DNA from: Membranipora membranacea
Taxonomy: Eukaryota > Bryozoa > Gymnolaemata > Cheilostomatida > Membraniporidae
Assembly (NCBI GenBank): GCA_914767715.1
Contig: OU612070.1
Coordinates: 10,245,501-10,309,500, forward strand
DNA length: 64,000 bases
Reading direction: 5' to 3'
How positions within the stretch are numbered: position 1 is the first letter of the stretch; each line of letters begins with the position of its first letter. Under the pieces are notes generated by a model. That model made no database searches and was not told where the DNA came from. It saw only the letters and a program-made list of their open reading frames with translations. The translations under genes and the position numbers were made by a program. Shown piece by piece: positions 1 through 12,582 of this stretch.

Positions 1-515
1 CTGATGGCATATCTTATAACATTAGGATTTTTTAAATATGATCGTTAGAATCAGCTTAATATTAGAATCTGATGTGCTCCCATCCCTAGTTACTATATAT
101 TTATACTTTGGGAGGTCCCTCTTGAAAATCCATTTGATTGTTTCATAAAGTTAGTGCCATCACAGAATTGGGAGATAAGTCAATTCGTAATAAATATGTA
201 TAATAGTGATATTATTATGTCGAATGGTGGTACAATTGTGAGTCGTCTTATCATGATTGACTTAGTTCAAGGAGAAGACAACTCCATGTGTCAAACTAGA
301 TGTGGAATATTTGTGAATTCAAGATGACATTTACAAACTTGAGATCACACTATTACCCTCTTGAGTTGACTATCCTGAATTTGCGTTTAATTTATCAGGG
401 GATATAACTAGGGGTTGTCATTGCATCTTTGCATCATTGTTCATCTTTGTAACTGTATATAGTATGTGCCATGTGACATACTGAACATTCATCATTGTTT
501 TTTATCTGTCTGTAG

Positions 516-1102
516 TATTCGACTTGGAATATTCCTGAGGAGGTACCCGATAGCCAGAGTCTTCGTCATCATATATATGGTAAGGAAACGATCTTATTCA
601 GTGCTCCTTTGTGTCAAGAACTGCACCTAACTTGTACTCCTCTCCAAGTTAACATATCCAGATGGCTTTCGTTGGTAAATGAATAGGTTTATTTTTCACA
701 CAAAAATAATATAGTCGTGGGTGTATGACTTTCTGAAGTCCTGCACATTTTCGCAGCGATGAAGCTGCTGATTCAAGTACTGTCTTTTCAATCTTTTCAA
801 TGAAATATCAAAATTGAAATTGAACATGTTCAGATCTGGCTAGAACAACTGCACCTATATCTATATGTCCTCTTTTTCAATGATAGACCATAATTTCCAT
901 GAGGCTGTGTCACCACTCATTCATACTGGTTGACACCATAACCATGACCTAATTGAGATTCTTTCTTGTTTTCTTGTTGCAGATACTGCTTCACTTATGG
1001 ACTATGGTAGTTCTAATGACATACCAACCAGAAATGCATGGATCTGAGCATGGCCATATGCCTGTACCAATGCAGGACAATGTGAATAGAATACCCAAAT
1101 AG
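516..1102 (+). CDS. GOLGA5: Golgin-84 (GOLGA5), 3' terminal exons, partial at left edge
   Basis: Two exons are visible: 516-579, which completes a serine codon and encodes IRLGIFLRRYPIARVFVIIYM-type sequence ending in Met, and 983-1102, which ends at TAG 1100-1102. Together they form the C-terminal tail anchor of golgin-84: a basic FLRRYPIAR stretch, a hydrophobic span and a short lumenal tail beginning TYQPEMH. In the family this segment anchors the coiled-coil tether in the cis-Golgi membrane. Splice sites are TAG before 516, GTAAGG after 579 and CAG before 983. The exons match 31,258-31,321 and 31,855-31,974, differing in the last residues (NRIPK here, NSIPK there). The rest of this gene lies left of the window. 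Confidence 0.9.
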
Positions 1103-1984
1103 CATCAGCTATAAACATAAAAATACTCCCCTGGTAATGAGTATGGAAGGGTGGGCAGGGGTGGTTGGTTGTTTTGTCAACTTGAGCTTCCAGATAAGTT
1201 GCCGAATTGTTGTTATTGAAGGATCTTTCCCCAACTTCCACAAATTGGCAATTGGTGATACGATATCACTATAAATATGGGAAGTCCAGACTAAAAATGT
1301 TTGTACTTCTGGACTTCAACAACGCCATTAAATTCATCACTGGTGATAAGTGAGAAAAATATTAGCATATAATGTTTCAGCTGTTTCACAGCTGCATAAT
1401 TGTTTTCTAAAAAAACTTGAGGCAACCAGCTGAAGTTCAAAAATATGTATTAATCATAAAACTGAAAATGCGCTTAGAAACACTGCCCTTTATATTTCAC
1501 TTTCCTCTCGATGCGTCACAGAACACTTTTTATTTATTTATTATAATCATCTGATATGCACCCCCAATATGGATTGAAATACAATTGTGCTAAAAATGTT
1601 AGACTTTCAAATCTTTGACTTGTCGTTCAGTTGATTATGGATTAGCTCTCCACCAGATTATCAAGGACTGGTCCACAGATGGGGGAGGGGAGGTCTGCAT
1701 GGTAAGCCTTTTAATGCAGCCACTAGCAAAGCAAAGATGTGTCCGGTCCTAATGCACGATGACAAGGATGGCACAATCCCTCATATGCCTTCACGCAATG
1801 TAGACTAAAAGTTCTATATATGGAAATTTAATCCCTAACCACTATCCCTGGATAGCTTTTGTGACAGTTAAATCTGAGAGGCTGAGGACTTTGTACATCC
1901 CTGTGTGGGCACTGGCTGTGTATAATACATCAAGCGCAATCTTAGGCTAGTGTAAATATTTAGGCTGATAAGAATTTTCTAGAA
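1103..1984. other. Golgin-84 3' flank, no gene seen
   Basis: This is the 3' untranslated or intergenic stretch after the golgin stop codon. It is homologous to 31,975-32,618 and then, across the copy-2 insertions, to 36,093-36,229, 37,637-37,715 and 40,531-40,590. It contains the empty target sites that date those insertions: AGCAAAG near 1,725, GTTAAATC near 1,868 and GGCAC near 1,908. I see no convincing coding exon. Confidence 0.6.
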
Positions 1985-2437
1985 CAATCCTACTCCACTG
2001 ATAAAGGTAGAGTTTAACATTGGTTGCCGAGCTGATGGAATTTTGTGTGACCTGATAACATTCACATGATAGATAGCTGTCTCCTAGTACTTAGCTATTA
2101 TCTCGTCTACACACATCGTGAACACCACTTCTTTCTCAAGGAAGCTTGGTGTCAGATTTTGTGACCAAAGACTAAATAGTACATCCCAACAACCGCTGAT
2201 GATCACGAATAACAGTTTCACCTTGACCCAAGAATAAAACCGTGCTGTCAAAGTGTGTTCCCAGGGTAGACTTCAAACTCCTTCATCTCGGATAAACAAA
2301 ATATTCATATGGAGGGTCACGGGACATTATCATAGTTCTAGAATTACAGTCAGTCAGTTAGGACCCAAATCACCATCAGGTAAGTGGACTTGTGTGTACT
2401 CAACCGATCACTAATCAGAAGAATGCAGTGACCTTGA
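1985..2437. repeat. Direct repeat flanking a rearranged block, left copy
   Basis: It matches 3,885-4,365 almost base for base and also the single copy at 40,590-41,020 in copy 2. The two copy-1 repeats bracket the block 2,441-3,884. The segment ends with a strong splice donor (CATCAG followed by GTAAGTGG after 2,379), as do its relatives after 4,292 and 40,951. Confidence 0.8.
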
Positions 2438-2446
2438 GCTACCATC

Positions 2447-3884
2447 TGTAAAATACACTTATGGTTATCTAACTGAAATTTTGGCAGCATTTAGTTATGC
2501 ACTGTCTGACATCCTAGTAACAACCTTTAAAAACTCAAACCAATCAAAGATGAGAAATTTTTTCCAGCTTCTCGGCCTATTGGCTAAGATCCCTTTTACA
2601 CCCTCTGTAAACCAAGTATATCAATGGTTGCTCGAGCTCATAGACATTCCTAGTCAGCTACAAGTCAAGTTCTCAACAGGGCTTTCGGAGGAGAAGCAGA
2701 TCTTGGTGTGGCGGTCTGTTCATTCTGGAGCGCTCAGCGCTAGGTATAAAGATTTCATGTGGAGGCTCTCTTCTGGTTCCCTGAAAACGGGAGAAGTCCT
2801 AGCAAGATGGAATATGCCTGGGGTGAACACCGAGGTTTGGTGGTTGTACAGTACCACTGATAAGTCAAAAATCCTCATCTGAAATATTTATCGTCATGGA
2901 AATCACCAGCGTTTACCAGTTCTAATGGCAAGAGACGGCCAAGAGGGAAGATGAGTTAATGGAGCGTGACAGTTTGTGATGATAAACAGCAGATTGGAAA
3001 AGAATTATGAGACAAACGCAATCGAAGAGGTTAGTACAACTTTCAGTTTCTCCCGAATCAGACAGTCTATATCAGTCATCAGTATATTGAAGGAGATGGA
3101 ATTCCAATTAGCGATTATTGAGACCAACCTGGCAGCTGTATATCTAGTTAGGATCAGATTAAGGTAAGTTTGACCTCAGGCAATATCTCTTGTCGCATGT
3201 TTACCTGAAGTCAAACTTTATTTGGTGGCCATGGGGAGAAGACAAGATTCAAGCTAGTCTGATGTAATTTTATATTTTATCTCATATCGGGAGGCTTTCA
3301 TTGAAATATTTCAGTTGAAATCGGGCTCTTTCAGGTTTTTTCAAACGTTCTTTATATAAAAAACCTTTTCAAATTTCCAAATTGTAATGTGATACGATAC
3401 TGAACAATCCCTAACTTCTATATAACCTGTTTTCTGTTCAGTCAATAAATAAGACACATCTTTAGGCAAACAAACCACTGTCACTCCTTAGAGAACTTTA
3501 AAAATGTTGGATACAAGTGGGAGTAGATCGATAGCGTAAACCTCCCTCACACATAAAAACAATCCCACGTAACTTCAGCCCCTCGAACAGAGCAACAGGT
3601 TATGTTACACATTAGCGTCAATTGTCAAACACAAATGATGCAATACAACCACTTTTTAGGGTATTCATACATTGATAATGTTTGTTATCTGATGGCCAGG
3701 ACTTTGTTGCTTAAATTCCAATAGCTCAAAATAAAAGGCTGCGTCTTATTTCTATACAAATAGTGAAAAGTAAAAGCCACTTTAACTATTGTCAATTATC
3801 ATCTTAAGAGGCGACAAAAGAATTGCTATGCAGCATCTATAGTGGGATGTGATAGCCAAGTCGCGGGTGACTCAATCAATGATA
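2447..3884. repeat. Duplicated block from the TPR-LRR intergenic region
   Basis: Bases 2,447-2,597 match 13,708-13,855. Bases 2,838-3,884 match 16,449-17,505 and 54,230-55,285. The sequence that lies between those two parts downstream is missing here and is replaced by a short reverse-transcriptase-like fragment. Copy 2 has no equivalent block at this place. It looks like an intergenic segment copied into a new position, either ectopically or by unequal recombination. Confidence 0.75.
2598..2837 (+). pseudogene. Non-LTR retrotransposon reverse-transcriptase fragment (zf-RVT-like)
   Basis: This stretch sits in an open frame, 2,481-2,882. It encodes a segment resembling the region after the RT core of non-LTR retrotransposons: VWRSVHSGALSARYKDFMW, then RLSSGSLKTGEVLARW, the pattern that normally precedes the Cys-His zinc knuckle (zf-RVT). 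The cysteines are not reached, because the match stops at 2,837 where intergenic repeat sequence resumes. The flanking part of the frame is not RT-like and is shared with 13.7 kb, so this is an internal scrap and not a working element. The assignment is from remembered family patterns, not alignment. Confidence 0.5.
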
Positions 3885-4365
3885 AGAATTTTCTAGAACA
3901 ATCCTACTCAACTGATAGACATAGAATTTAACATCGGTTGCCGAGCTGATGAAATTTTGTGTGACCTGATAACATTCATATGATAAATAGCTGTCTCCTA
4001 GTACTTAGCTATTATCTCGTCTATACACATCGTGAACACCGCTGCTTTCTCAAGGAAGCTTGGCGTCAGATTTTGTGACCAAAGACTAAATAGTACATCC
4101 CAACAACCGCTGCTGATCACGAATAACAGTTTCACCTTGACCCAAGAATAAAACCGTGCAGTCAAAGTGTGTTCCCAGGGTAGACTTCAAACTCCTTCAT
4201 CTCGGATAAACAAATATTCATATGGAGGGTCACAAGACATTATCATAGTTCTAGAATTACAGTCAGTCAGTTAGGACCCAAATCACCATCAGGTAAGTGG
4301 ACTTGTGTGTACTCAACCGATCACTAATCAGAAGAATGCAGTGACCTTGAGCTACCATCTGTATT
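3885..4365. repeat. Direct repeat flanking a rearranged block, right copy
   Basis: This is the second copy of the 1,985-2,437 segment, with scattered substitutions and a one-base deletion near 4,214. Collinearity with copy 2 resumes here and continues past 4,365 into 41,030 onward. Confidence 0.8.
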
Positions 4366-5539
4366 AAAGACCAGACCGAACTAGCTACCTGCTATCTGAT
4401 CGTTAAATGGTGATTGTCTACACGCTCTCCTGCATCATTATGAGAACTTATGTCTCCAAATTGATGTTTGAACTAGGTTACTGCAGTAGGGTCTAGGGTG
4501 TCAGTGGGCTCAATTTGAGCCACTTTTCAGCTGCATTTTGTTTAAGGGCGACATATAGCAGAACGGATCTTACATTGACTGAGTACTTCTGCATAGGTGA
4601 AGAACTTGAGAGACAATCCATAAATATTCTAAATATAGGTTTGTGAATGTGTAACATGGAAAATCAAGTTGCATTCTGTTGACAAAAAAAATACTGCCAT
4701 GTGAACAACGCTGAGGTACGATACCTGACTTTGACCATGTAGCTGTGGCTTTGCCGACAAGGTACTACTCCATGATCATACACACCTAAAATAACACCTT
4801 GATGAAATTAATAGTGTATTGAATCATTTTTCAAGAATCTGCAAGGTAAAATTTGGACCGTTTGAAATTTGATCTAACCCCCCACCACGTTTATGATTAA
4901 TTATTAAAAGTGAAAAAATACCTCTTGCAGTTGTTTTTGCCGAACATAATGGGTGGCTCATGAACCAATTGGTGTCCATTATTATAAGGTTCTTCTGTAT
5001 TCTCTCACTATCATCAGGCTGATAAGTCATGTGATCTTCTTTGTAGCAGTTTATCGTAGACAACTCAATAAAATATATACGAGCGGATTAAATGTTAGCT
5101 AGCGTTTAGTTTAGATAGCTGGGGTGATTTCATGTTAGCTAGTACTTTATTTTGGCTGATATATTTTGGACTTATTCATTGGTGTTAGATAACTAAATGT
5201 TCATTAGGTCTGTTGGTTTGATCTGGCATATTTCCAAAACGGATTTTGATTTATTAATATATAATATAAGTTAAGTCGGCCAGCAGGAGCTACAAATGTT
5301 TATTCATTGTAATATTATAATGACTCCATCACTCAGAGTCTGTGCTATCAATCTGTCAGACAAAGTCCGCCAATATAAACTCGCCACTCGCCACGGCCTA
5401 CATACAAATTTCGGTATCGCTCCAGTGATGTAAAACTGTTGTGCATTGTCTCCAAAGCGCTGCTCGGACAAGAACCTTCACTTCAAGTAGATATTGAGTC
5501 ACCTAGAGTCCTCGACTAACTGTTCACATTCTTTTTCAG
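4366..5539. other. Upstream region of NTase-TPR gene copy 1
   Basis: This stretch is homologous to 41,029-41,813 and then 43,129-43,996. I found no coding exon with a convincing start codon. The 5' end of the TPR gene must lie here or further left. A possible 5' exon ends at the donor after 4,292. The copy-2 insertions at about 41,814 and 43,357 fall at points that are uninterrupted here. Confidence 0.5.
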
Positions 5540-8500
5540 GTATCAGCAATATCCACAGCCGACCCAGCTTATCTGTGGCATCAGCCGCCGAGATCGTTCA
5601 GAGAGAAACTGTTGTGGCAGCCATGCAATCAGTCAGTAAATTGACAGAGCAACAGGAAGACCTCCAGATAAACACACCAAACAAGGCGGCGAGTGAAAAA
5701 AGTAAGTCCAGCATCATAACACTTAATAGAATTAATCTTGATGTGTATTATTTCTCTGGGCATATCTTTCTGAGCATAGCTTGTTTATGTCATGTGTTCT
5801 CAATTGCGTATGATATATGTAGATGTACTATTCCTTTAAGGTCCACTCTAGGCATCTAGCATCCACAAATACAAATTGATTACTATAACTGAGTGACAAC
5901 AATATATAAACTCACGCATCCAGCGTACAATCAACAAAGCTCATCTAAAAACGAAAGAAAATATTCTTGATGCTTGAGGCAAAGTAATATAGGATATAAA
6001 TGAACATGGAAGTCGCCTTATGTAGTTTGCGGCCCCCAAACACACTAAGTTTTATAATTAGCTGTATCATTCTATCAATTTGTGGTTACAGAGATCAGAG
6101 AAGAGAACGTGCCCATCAAACCTTCTGATGAGGTATCAAAAAGTCACAACAAAGAATCATTGACAGTGGCAGCAAACAAAGACGTAACGCCACCTATCCA
6201 AGGTGGGTTTACCAGACTCTCCGCATAACTTGTTATTGCCAAATTAAATATGTGCACCCCTTTGCCGTTGTCGAGTTATTAAATATGGCATGTAAAAGTT
6301 AGGTTCAGCTTTTTTTGTAAGCTTGCATTGTGCACTACCTTTCAGCAAGGTAAGAAGAGCTGAGTTAAAGTCATCCTTGAGCTGCTTATTTTGGAGATTA
6401 GTCAAGTTGCGATTTTCGAATTGACTTGTTGTATATATGTGACTTGTTTGGCCTCTTAGTCTGTTGAAAATTATCAATTGGTGAGACATAGCTATATACC
6501 AGATACAACTTGGGTTTATTGACTATAATATCTTGGAACAATATCCGCAATATCAACATTCTTCTGTGTTTATGCAGAGTTTTTTGCTGATGTCACATAA
6601 GCAGACAACTCCGCAATAGTATTCTAAACATAGAAAAACACAACTATATAAAATGTGGTTGTTGTTTTTCCAGGGAGTTTGGGTTTTACATACTTAGAAT
6701 GTTTGCAGTTAGTATCTTCTATAGATAGATCATATGATGAACCATCTATTAAAAATTGAGACTCAAAATCCGAAGTGCTGCACAAAAACAGAATCTCAAT
6801 CTCAATTATAATACCGACAACAACTTTTCTAGCTGTAATAAGGTGACCTGCTTTCAAAAAGTTGTCCCGTTATTTTCTTGGCAGCTTTCCAATAGTGTAT
6901 ACTATGTTGATATGTTGTCATCAACTTTGGGCCTGCATCATGCTATGTTTCTCTTGTTCAGCATGGTGGAACACAGTTTTTTCTACCACTTCTGTGATAA
7001 TAAAACACGTGGGAGTTCCTTGAAGAGGGGAGGGGGGGCGAGGCAACTACTATCATCACCAATTTAACTCTATTGGTAAGAATAGATGTCCTAGCGAGGG
7101 TAGGGTTGATGATACTTTGGTATCTAGAAAAGCACCATTTTATTGACAACACAGATGAATTTTGTATTGGCAGACAGTAATCACAATGCCTCAGCACAGA
7201 TGAGTTCTTTATGGGAAAAGACTCACAGACAGACATCTGTGGCTGAATCTTCACCTGTCTCTGTGATACTAGTCTTTTGCTACTCTCCTAATCCTTGCCA
7301 GAGTGAGGACTTGAAAAATCAGCTTTGTATTGCTTTTTTTCTTTTCACAGACTTTGAGGAGCGATACATCATAGAGTTCAAACGTGATTATTATCTGAGC
7401 ACTAAGTATGATCTGGATGTACAAGTACCACATATTGGACGCCTGGCAGATCACTACAAAAAACGGTACTCGAGCACTAAACACTGGGCAGATTGTGTAA
7501 AGGTATGTCAAGATAGGTATTGCCCGCTACAATGATATTTGATATATGTATTTAGACGTAATGTATACATGTATGAACACAGATATACATCCCGGTACAG
7601 GCAATGAGACAACTTTTTTTATATATACATATATATATGTCATAATCAATCACATAGATCTGTATAATGAATAAGCGGTGAAGCAACGAGAAAATCAAAT
7701 ATAATCTCATAAGTTTGCGGGGCAAAATCACCATGCATCCCATTGTATACTTAAACAATTTTTTTTGACACTATATAATCCCAATTAATTCCGAAAATGT
7801 GTTGGGCTGAAAGGTAGCTTCTATTGTACGCCATTTTTGAAATGTGCTGCATTGATGAGCCTTAATACGGCAACATTGGCCGACATAATTTGGTGTTACT
7901 CTCAGTTTTTATACTTCATGAGAGCATTTACGCCCACACCACCCATACCGGTAAATATTTACGATTTTCTGTTTATATTAATGGGAAGGGCTAGAAATGA
8001 GAAGGGTTGAAGCAGAAGCCATCAGTCATTTTTGGGAATGATTAACCACCAACTCCTAATTAAAGATATGAGTTTTGCCTTGTAGGCACATGCTCTGTAC
8101 TATTCTGCAGCAGCTCGCACAACAGCCTGTCTTGATACCAACATCGACGCCAACACCGACGCCAACGCCAACACCGACGGCAACACCGACGCCAACACCG
8201 ACGCCAACACCGACGCCAACACCGACGCCAACACCGACGCCAACACCGACGCCAACACCGACGCCAACACCGACGCCAACACCGACGCCAACACCGACGC
8301 CAACACCGACGCCAGCACCGACACTGAGGCCAACACCGTTGACAATACCGAGGCCAACACCGATGCCAACACTGAGGCCAACCAGGATGCCAACCATGAC
8401 ACTGAACGGCGTGATAAAAGGGACTTTGGCTGGACTCAAAGAGCTTTTGAAATTCAACAAAGCTTCTGGGGAAATTGGTCTAAGGTGACTTACAAGAAAC

Positions 8501-11500
8501 AGAGACAGATAACCACTAACCTCAAAAAACAGCTGCGTGAAGTCAGAACAAATTGTGAAGTCAGTCTTAGCCAAATATCAGTTGAAAACATTAACTTGGA
8601 TAATTCTTCAGCTGAAAAAACACTTTTCACGAATATGATGCAGACTGCATCACTTGACTGCTCAGCCAATATGATAAGTTTTGCGGGGGAGGTTATGAAA
8701 CAGTCTGTCCAACTGCTGGAAAAGGAATCTCCCTGTGATTTTTGTGTTCTTGCTATCGGCTCTCTGGCAAAGGGTGAAGCCACTCCATATTCTGATTTAG
8801 AGTATTCGATTCTGATAGAGGAGAGGACTCCTGAGAGTGAAGAGTACTTTGAGAAGCTAGCAGTAACTAGTTATTTCCTAATCACTAGTTTAGGAGAGAC
8901 AACGCTCAAGTACATGGATATCACAGAACTGAAGGGATGGTTTCAGGACCTAGCCCAGAGTGGATTTAAGATTGATGGACTACAACAGGAAGCAGGAAAC
9001 ATACCAACAGGGAATGGTCGTCCAGAAACAAGGAATCGCTTTATAGCTACAGCTTCAGAGTTTGCCCATATGCATGAGACCGTTCTAAACAACCCGGAGA
9101 AGGACAGGGCATTAAAAGGAGATCTAACAGCAATGCTACGGTTCACCAAAGTCATCTATCACCATCGTAAGCAAACACTGAACACTGTCTACAATAGTTT
9201 CTTGCAGTTAGTTAGGGAACAGTCAGTCTCCGAACAACGGAAACAAATCAACATTGAAATGCTGAGGGCTGACACAACCAAGTTTAACTTTATGCCTGAC
9301 AAAAAAATAGCTGACAGAGGGTTTACTATTGATGTGAAAAAAGAATTATACCGATTTCCTTCAATACTTTTGCTGGATTTGTCTGTCGTCTTTGGGTGTT
9401 CAAGCGAAAACGCATGGATAACAATCGACAAACTCGAAGCTGAAGGATACATATCAAAATATTTGCATCAGTCACTCAAGTTTATGTTAGCGTGCGCATG
9501 TTTCATACGCCTCTCTGCATATCTATTTCATGATTCCCATAACGACAATGTTTCAGTAGCTCCCAAATCAGTAACACTGAAGAGAGAAACCTCTCAAGAC
9601 AATATAGCCAAAGATCATAGGAAGTGGGCCATTCCAGAGGGGCTGTTTATCGCCTTCTGTGAGGTATCAATGCCGATCAAGCAAGCGATAACAATACTCC
9701 TTTCCAACCCAGAACAATCGAACTTAGTGGAGAGCTTGAATTCACTTGACTATCCCGACAATCAGTGGGCGTTCACGTTTAGTGCTCTGTACAGTGCAGG
9801 CAGGTACATGGAGTGCTTCCATATGTTGAGGCATCATGAAGGCATTGAGAATTGTCCAGATCCACTGACTGTGCTAGCTTTGTTTGGTTCTACTTTTGAT
9901 TCGTATTGGATATTAGAAACAGTCACAGATTTGCTCTTGCAGTGCTCACGCTACAGGGAAGCCTTAGAGTTTGCTTTGTATATCGACGCTGCAAAATCCA
10001 GCGAGGAAAGCAAGCTAAGGTTAGGGCGATGCTATCTTAAGCTTGGGCAATATGAACAAGTGTTAGCTGTTATGTCATCATGTGGAAATGAGGTTTCCAC
10101 AGATACACTATTTGTAATAGGCATAGCAAATTCTCGTGCAGGAAATCTTGAAATGGCAGAGGATCAAATAGTACAAGCTTTACAGATGTATTACGATGAG
10201 TCATCGGACGAGCTGTTTTATGACTATTATGGAAAACAGATACCCAAAACCATACCAGCACAGAACGATGTCATGAAACCAGATTTCATCAGGTGTACAG
10301 CTGAGGACAGGCTGAGATTGATACGCTGTGGTTCACCAAATATAATTGACTGCTTAGAACAACTTAGCATCATCTATTGGAGAAGGAATAACCATCAACT
10401 TCACAAGCACTATGACGAGAAGATTGATGAACTGCTACCTCAAGTTTATGGACAACTTGCCTTAGTTCAAGTTGCAGCCAGGCAATACAACAGTGAAGCT
10501 ATTCATCATAGCGATATGCGAAACTACGAGCAGTCAGAGAAGATGTACCTGAAGGCATTATCACTCTATGAGGAGATGTATGGTAAGGAGCAGAATCATG
10601 GTCAAGTTGCCCTTGTCTTGAGTAATTTAGGTGTTCATCATTACAATACCAAAGACTACAGAAGAGCTGAGGATTACAGTAGGAGAGCATTAGAGATGTA
10701 CAGATGTGTGTATGGAGAGAAAAGTGTGCATGATGATATCATCAGAGTAATGCGCAATCTGGGTAACACATTCAAGCTACAGAAGGATTATACACAAGCA
10801 GAGAAATGGTATAAAAAACCACTGGAGATGCTCACACAACATCACTCCCCCCTCACAGATCACAAAGATATAGCTAATGCTTTACGCAGTCTAGGGACCT
10901 TCTATGGGTCTATAAAACAGTACAGTGATGAAAACGACTATCTAATGAAATCGCTGGATATGTACAGACGGATTCATGGAGAGGACAGTAATCATGAGGA
11001 CATAGCTAAAGTACTGAACAGTTTAGGTAGCATGTACAATAACACAAAGGAATACAGGAAGGCCGAGAATTATTATCTCCCATCACTCGCAATGTATAGA
11101 CATATACACAAAGAGGACAGTAATCATGAGGATATAGCTAGAGTACTAAACAATTTAGGTGTCATGTACGATAACACAAAGGAATACAGTAAGGCCGAGA
11201 ATCATTATTTACAATCACTCGCAATGCGCAGACAAATACATGGAGATGACAGTAATCATGAGGATATAGCTAGCGTACTAAACAATTTAGGTGTCGTGTA
11301 CCGAGAAACAAAGGAATACAGGAAGGCCGAGAATTATTATCTCCCATCACTCGCAATGTACAGACAGATACATGGCGAGGGCAGTCATCATGAGGACATA
11401 GCTAGAGTACTAAACAGTTTAGGTTTCATGTCCGGAAACAAAAAGGAATACAGTAAGGCCGAGAATTATTATCTACAATCACTCGCAATGTACAGACAGA

Positions 11501-12582
11501 TACATGGAGAGGGCAGTCATCATGAGGAGATAATTAGAGTACTAAACAGTTTAGGTAACATGTACTATAACACAAAGGAATACAGTAAGGCAGAGGATTA
11601 TTATCTACAATCACTCGCAATGTACAGACAGATACATGGAGAGGAAAGTAATCATGAGGACACAGCTAGCGTACTACACAATTTAGGTATCATGTACTAT
11701 AACACAAAGGAATACAGTAAGGCCGAGGATTATTATCTACAATCACTCTCAATGTACAGACGGATACATGGCGAGGGCAGTAATCATGAGGAAATAGCTA
11801 ATGTACTACACAGTTTAGGTAGCATGTACATAAACATAAAGGAATACAGTAAGGCCGAGAATTATTATCTACAATCACTCTCAATGTACAGACGGATACA
11901 TGGCGAGGGCAGTAATCATGAGAAAATAGCTTATGTACTACACAATTTAGGTATCATGTACATAAACATAAAGGAATACAGTAAGGCCGAGAATTATTAT
12001 CTACAATCACTCTCAATGTACAGACGGATACATGGCGAGGGCAGTAATCATGAGGACATAGCTGATGTACTAAACATTTTAGGTGTCATGTACAAAAACA
12101 TAAAGGAATACAGTAAGGCCGAGAATTATTATCTACAATCACTCTCAATGTACAGACAGATACATGGAGAGGACAGTAATCATGAGGACATAGTTAGAGT
12201 ACTAAACAATTTAGGTATCATGTACTATAACACAAAGGAATACAGTAAGGCCGAGGATTATTATCTACAATCACTCTCAATGTACAGACGGATACATGGA
12301 GAGGAAACTAATCATGAGGATATAGCTAGAGTACTGAGCAATTTAGGTCTCATATACAATAACACAGAGGAATACAGGAAGGCCGAGAATTATTATCTCC
12401 CATCACTCGCAATGTATAGACAGATACATGGAGAGGACAGTAATCATGAGGAAATAGCTAATGTACTACACAATTTATGTGTCATGTACAAAAACATAAA
12501 GGAATACAGTAAGGCCACGAATTATTATCTACAATCACTCGCAATGCGCAGACAGATACATGGCGAGGGCAGTAATCATTAG
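5540..12582 (+). CDS. NTase-TPR repeat protein, copy 1, truncated by a nonsense codon
   Basis: Four exons splice in frame: 5,540-5,701, 6,092-6,202, 7,351-7,502 and 8,086-12,582. The first has no start codon of its own (it begins in phase 1), so the 5' end is unresolved. The large exon encodes an acidic Asp-Ala-Asn-Thr repeat, then a nucleotidyltransferase motif at about 8,758 (IGSLAKGE, then SDLEY), a helical middle region, degenerate TPRs from about 10,480, and near-identical 42-residue TPRs from about 10,980. The GS...SDxE pattern fits GlnD/DUF294-type nucleotidyltransferases. The TPRs fit the kinesin-light-chain/nephrocystin-3 type. CAT-TAG at 12,577-12,582 replaces the repeat's usual CAT-GAG. 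The same frame stays open to 12,888, so about 101 residues, including one TPR and the C-terminal cap, are lost. Substrate and role are unknown. Confidence 0.8.
8134..8402 (+). repeat. 12-bp minisatellite encoding (Asp-Ala-Asn-Thr)n, copy 1
   Basis: These are tandem GACGCCAACACC-type units with degenerate units at both ends. In the reading frame that joins exon 8,086 to the NTase region they encode D-A-N-T repeats, so the array is inside the coding sequence. Because the unit is 12 bp and lacks stops, other frames on both strands are also open (Pro-Thr, Val-Gly, Ala-Ser-Val-Leu runs). Those are shadows. Confidence 0.9.

Noticed and set aside
8075-8488. Pro-Thr-rich open frame over the minisatellite, and the matching one at 46,508-46,987
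   Set aside because: A shadow frame of the 12-bp repeat. The splice from the upstream exon and the continuation into the NTase region select the DANT frame.
8056-8574. Minus-strand Val-Gly-repeat frame, and its copy at 46,489-47,073
   Set aside because: Produced by the same minisatellite read backwards, with no start context, splice support or family match.
10499-10690. Minus-strand frames opposite the TPR exon
   Set aside because: Mirror frames of a strongly coding exon with no signals of their own.
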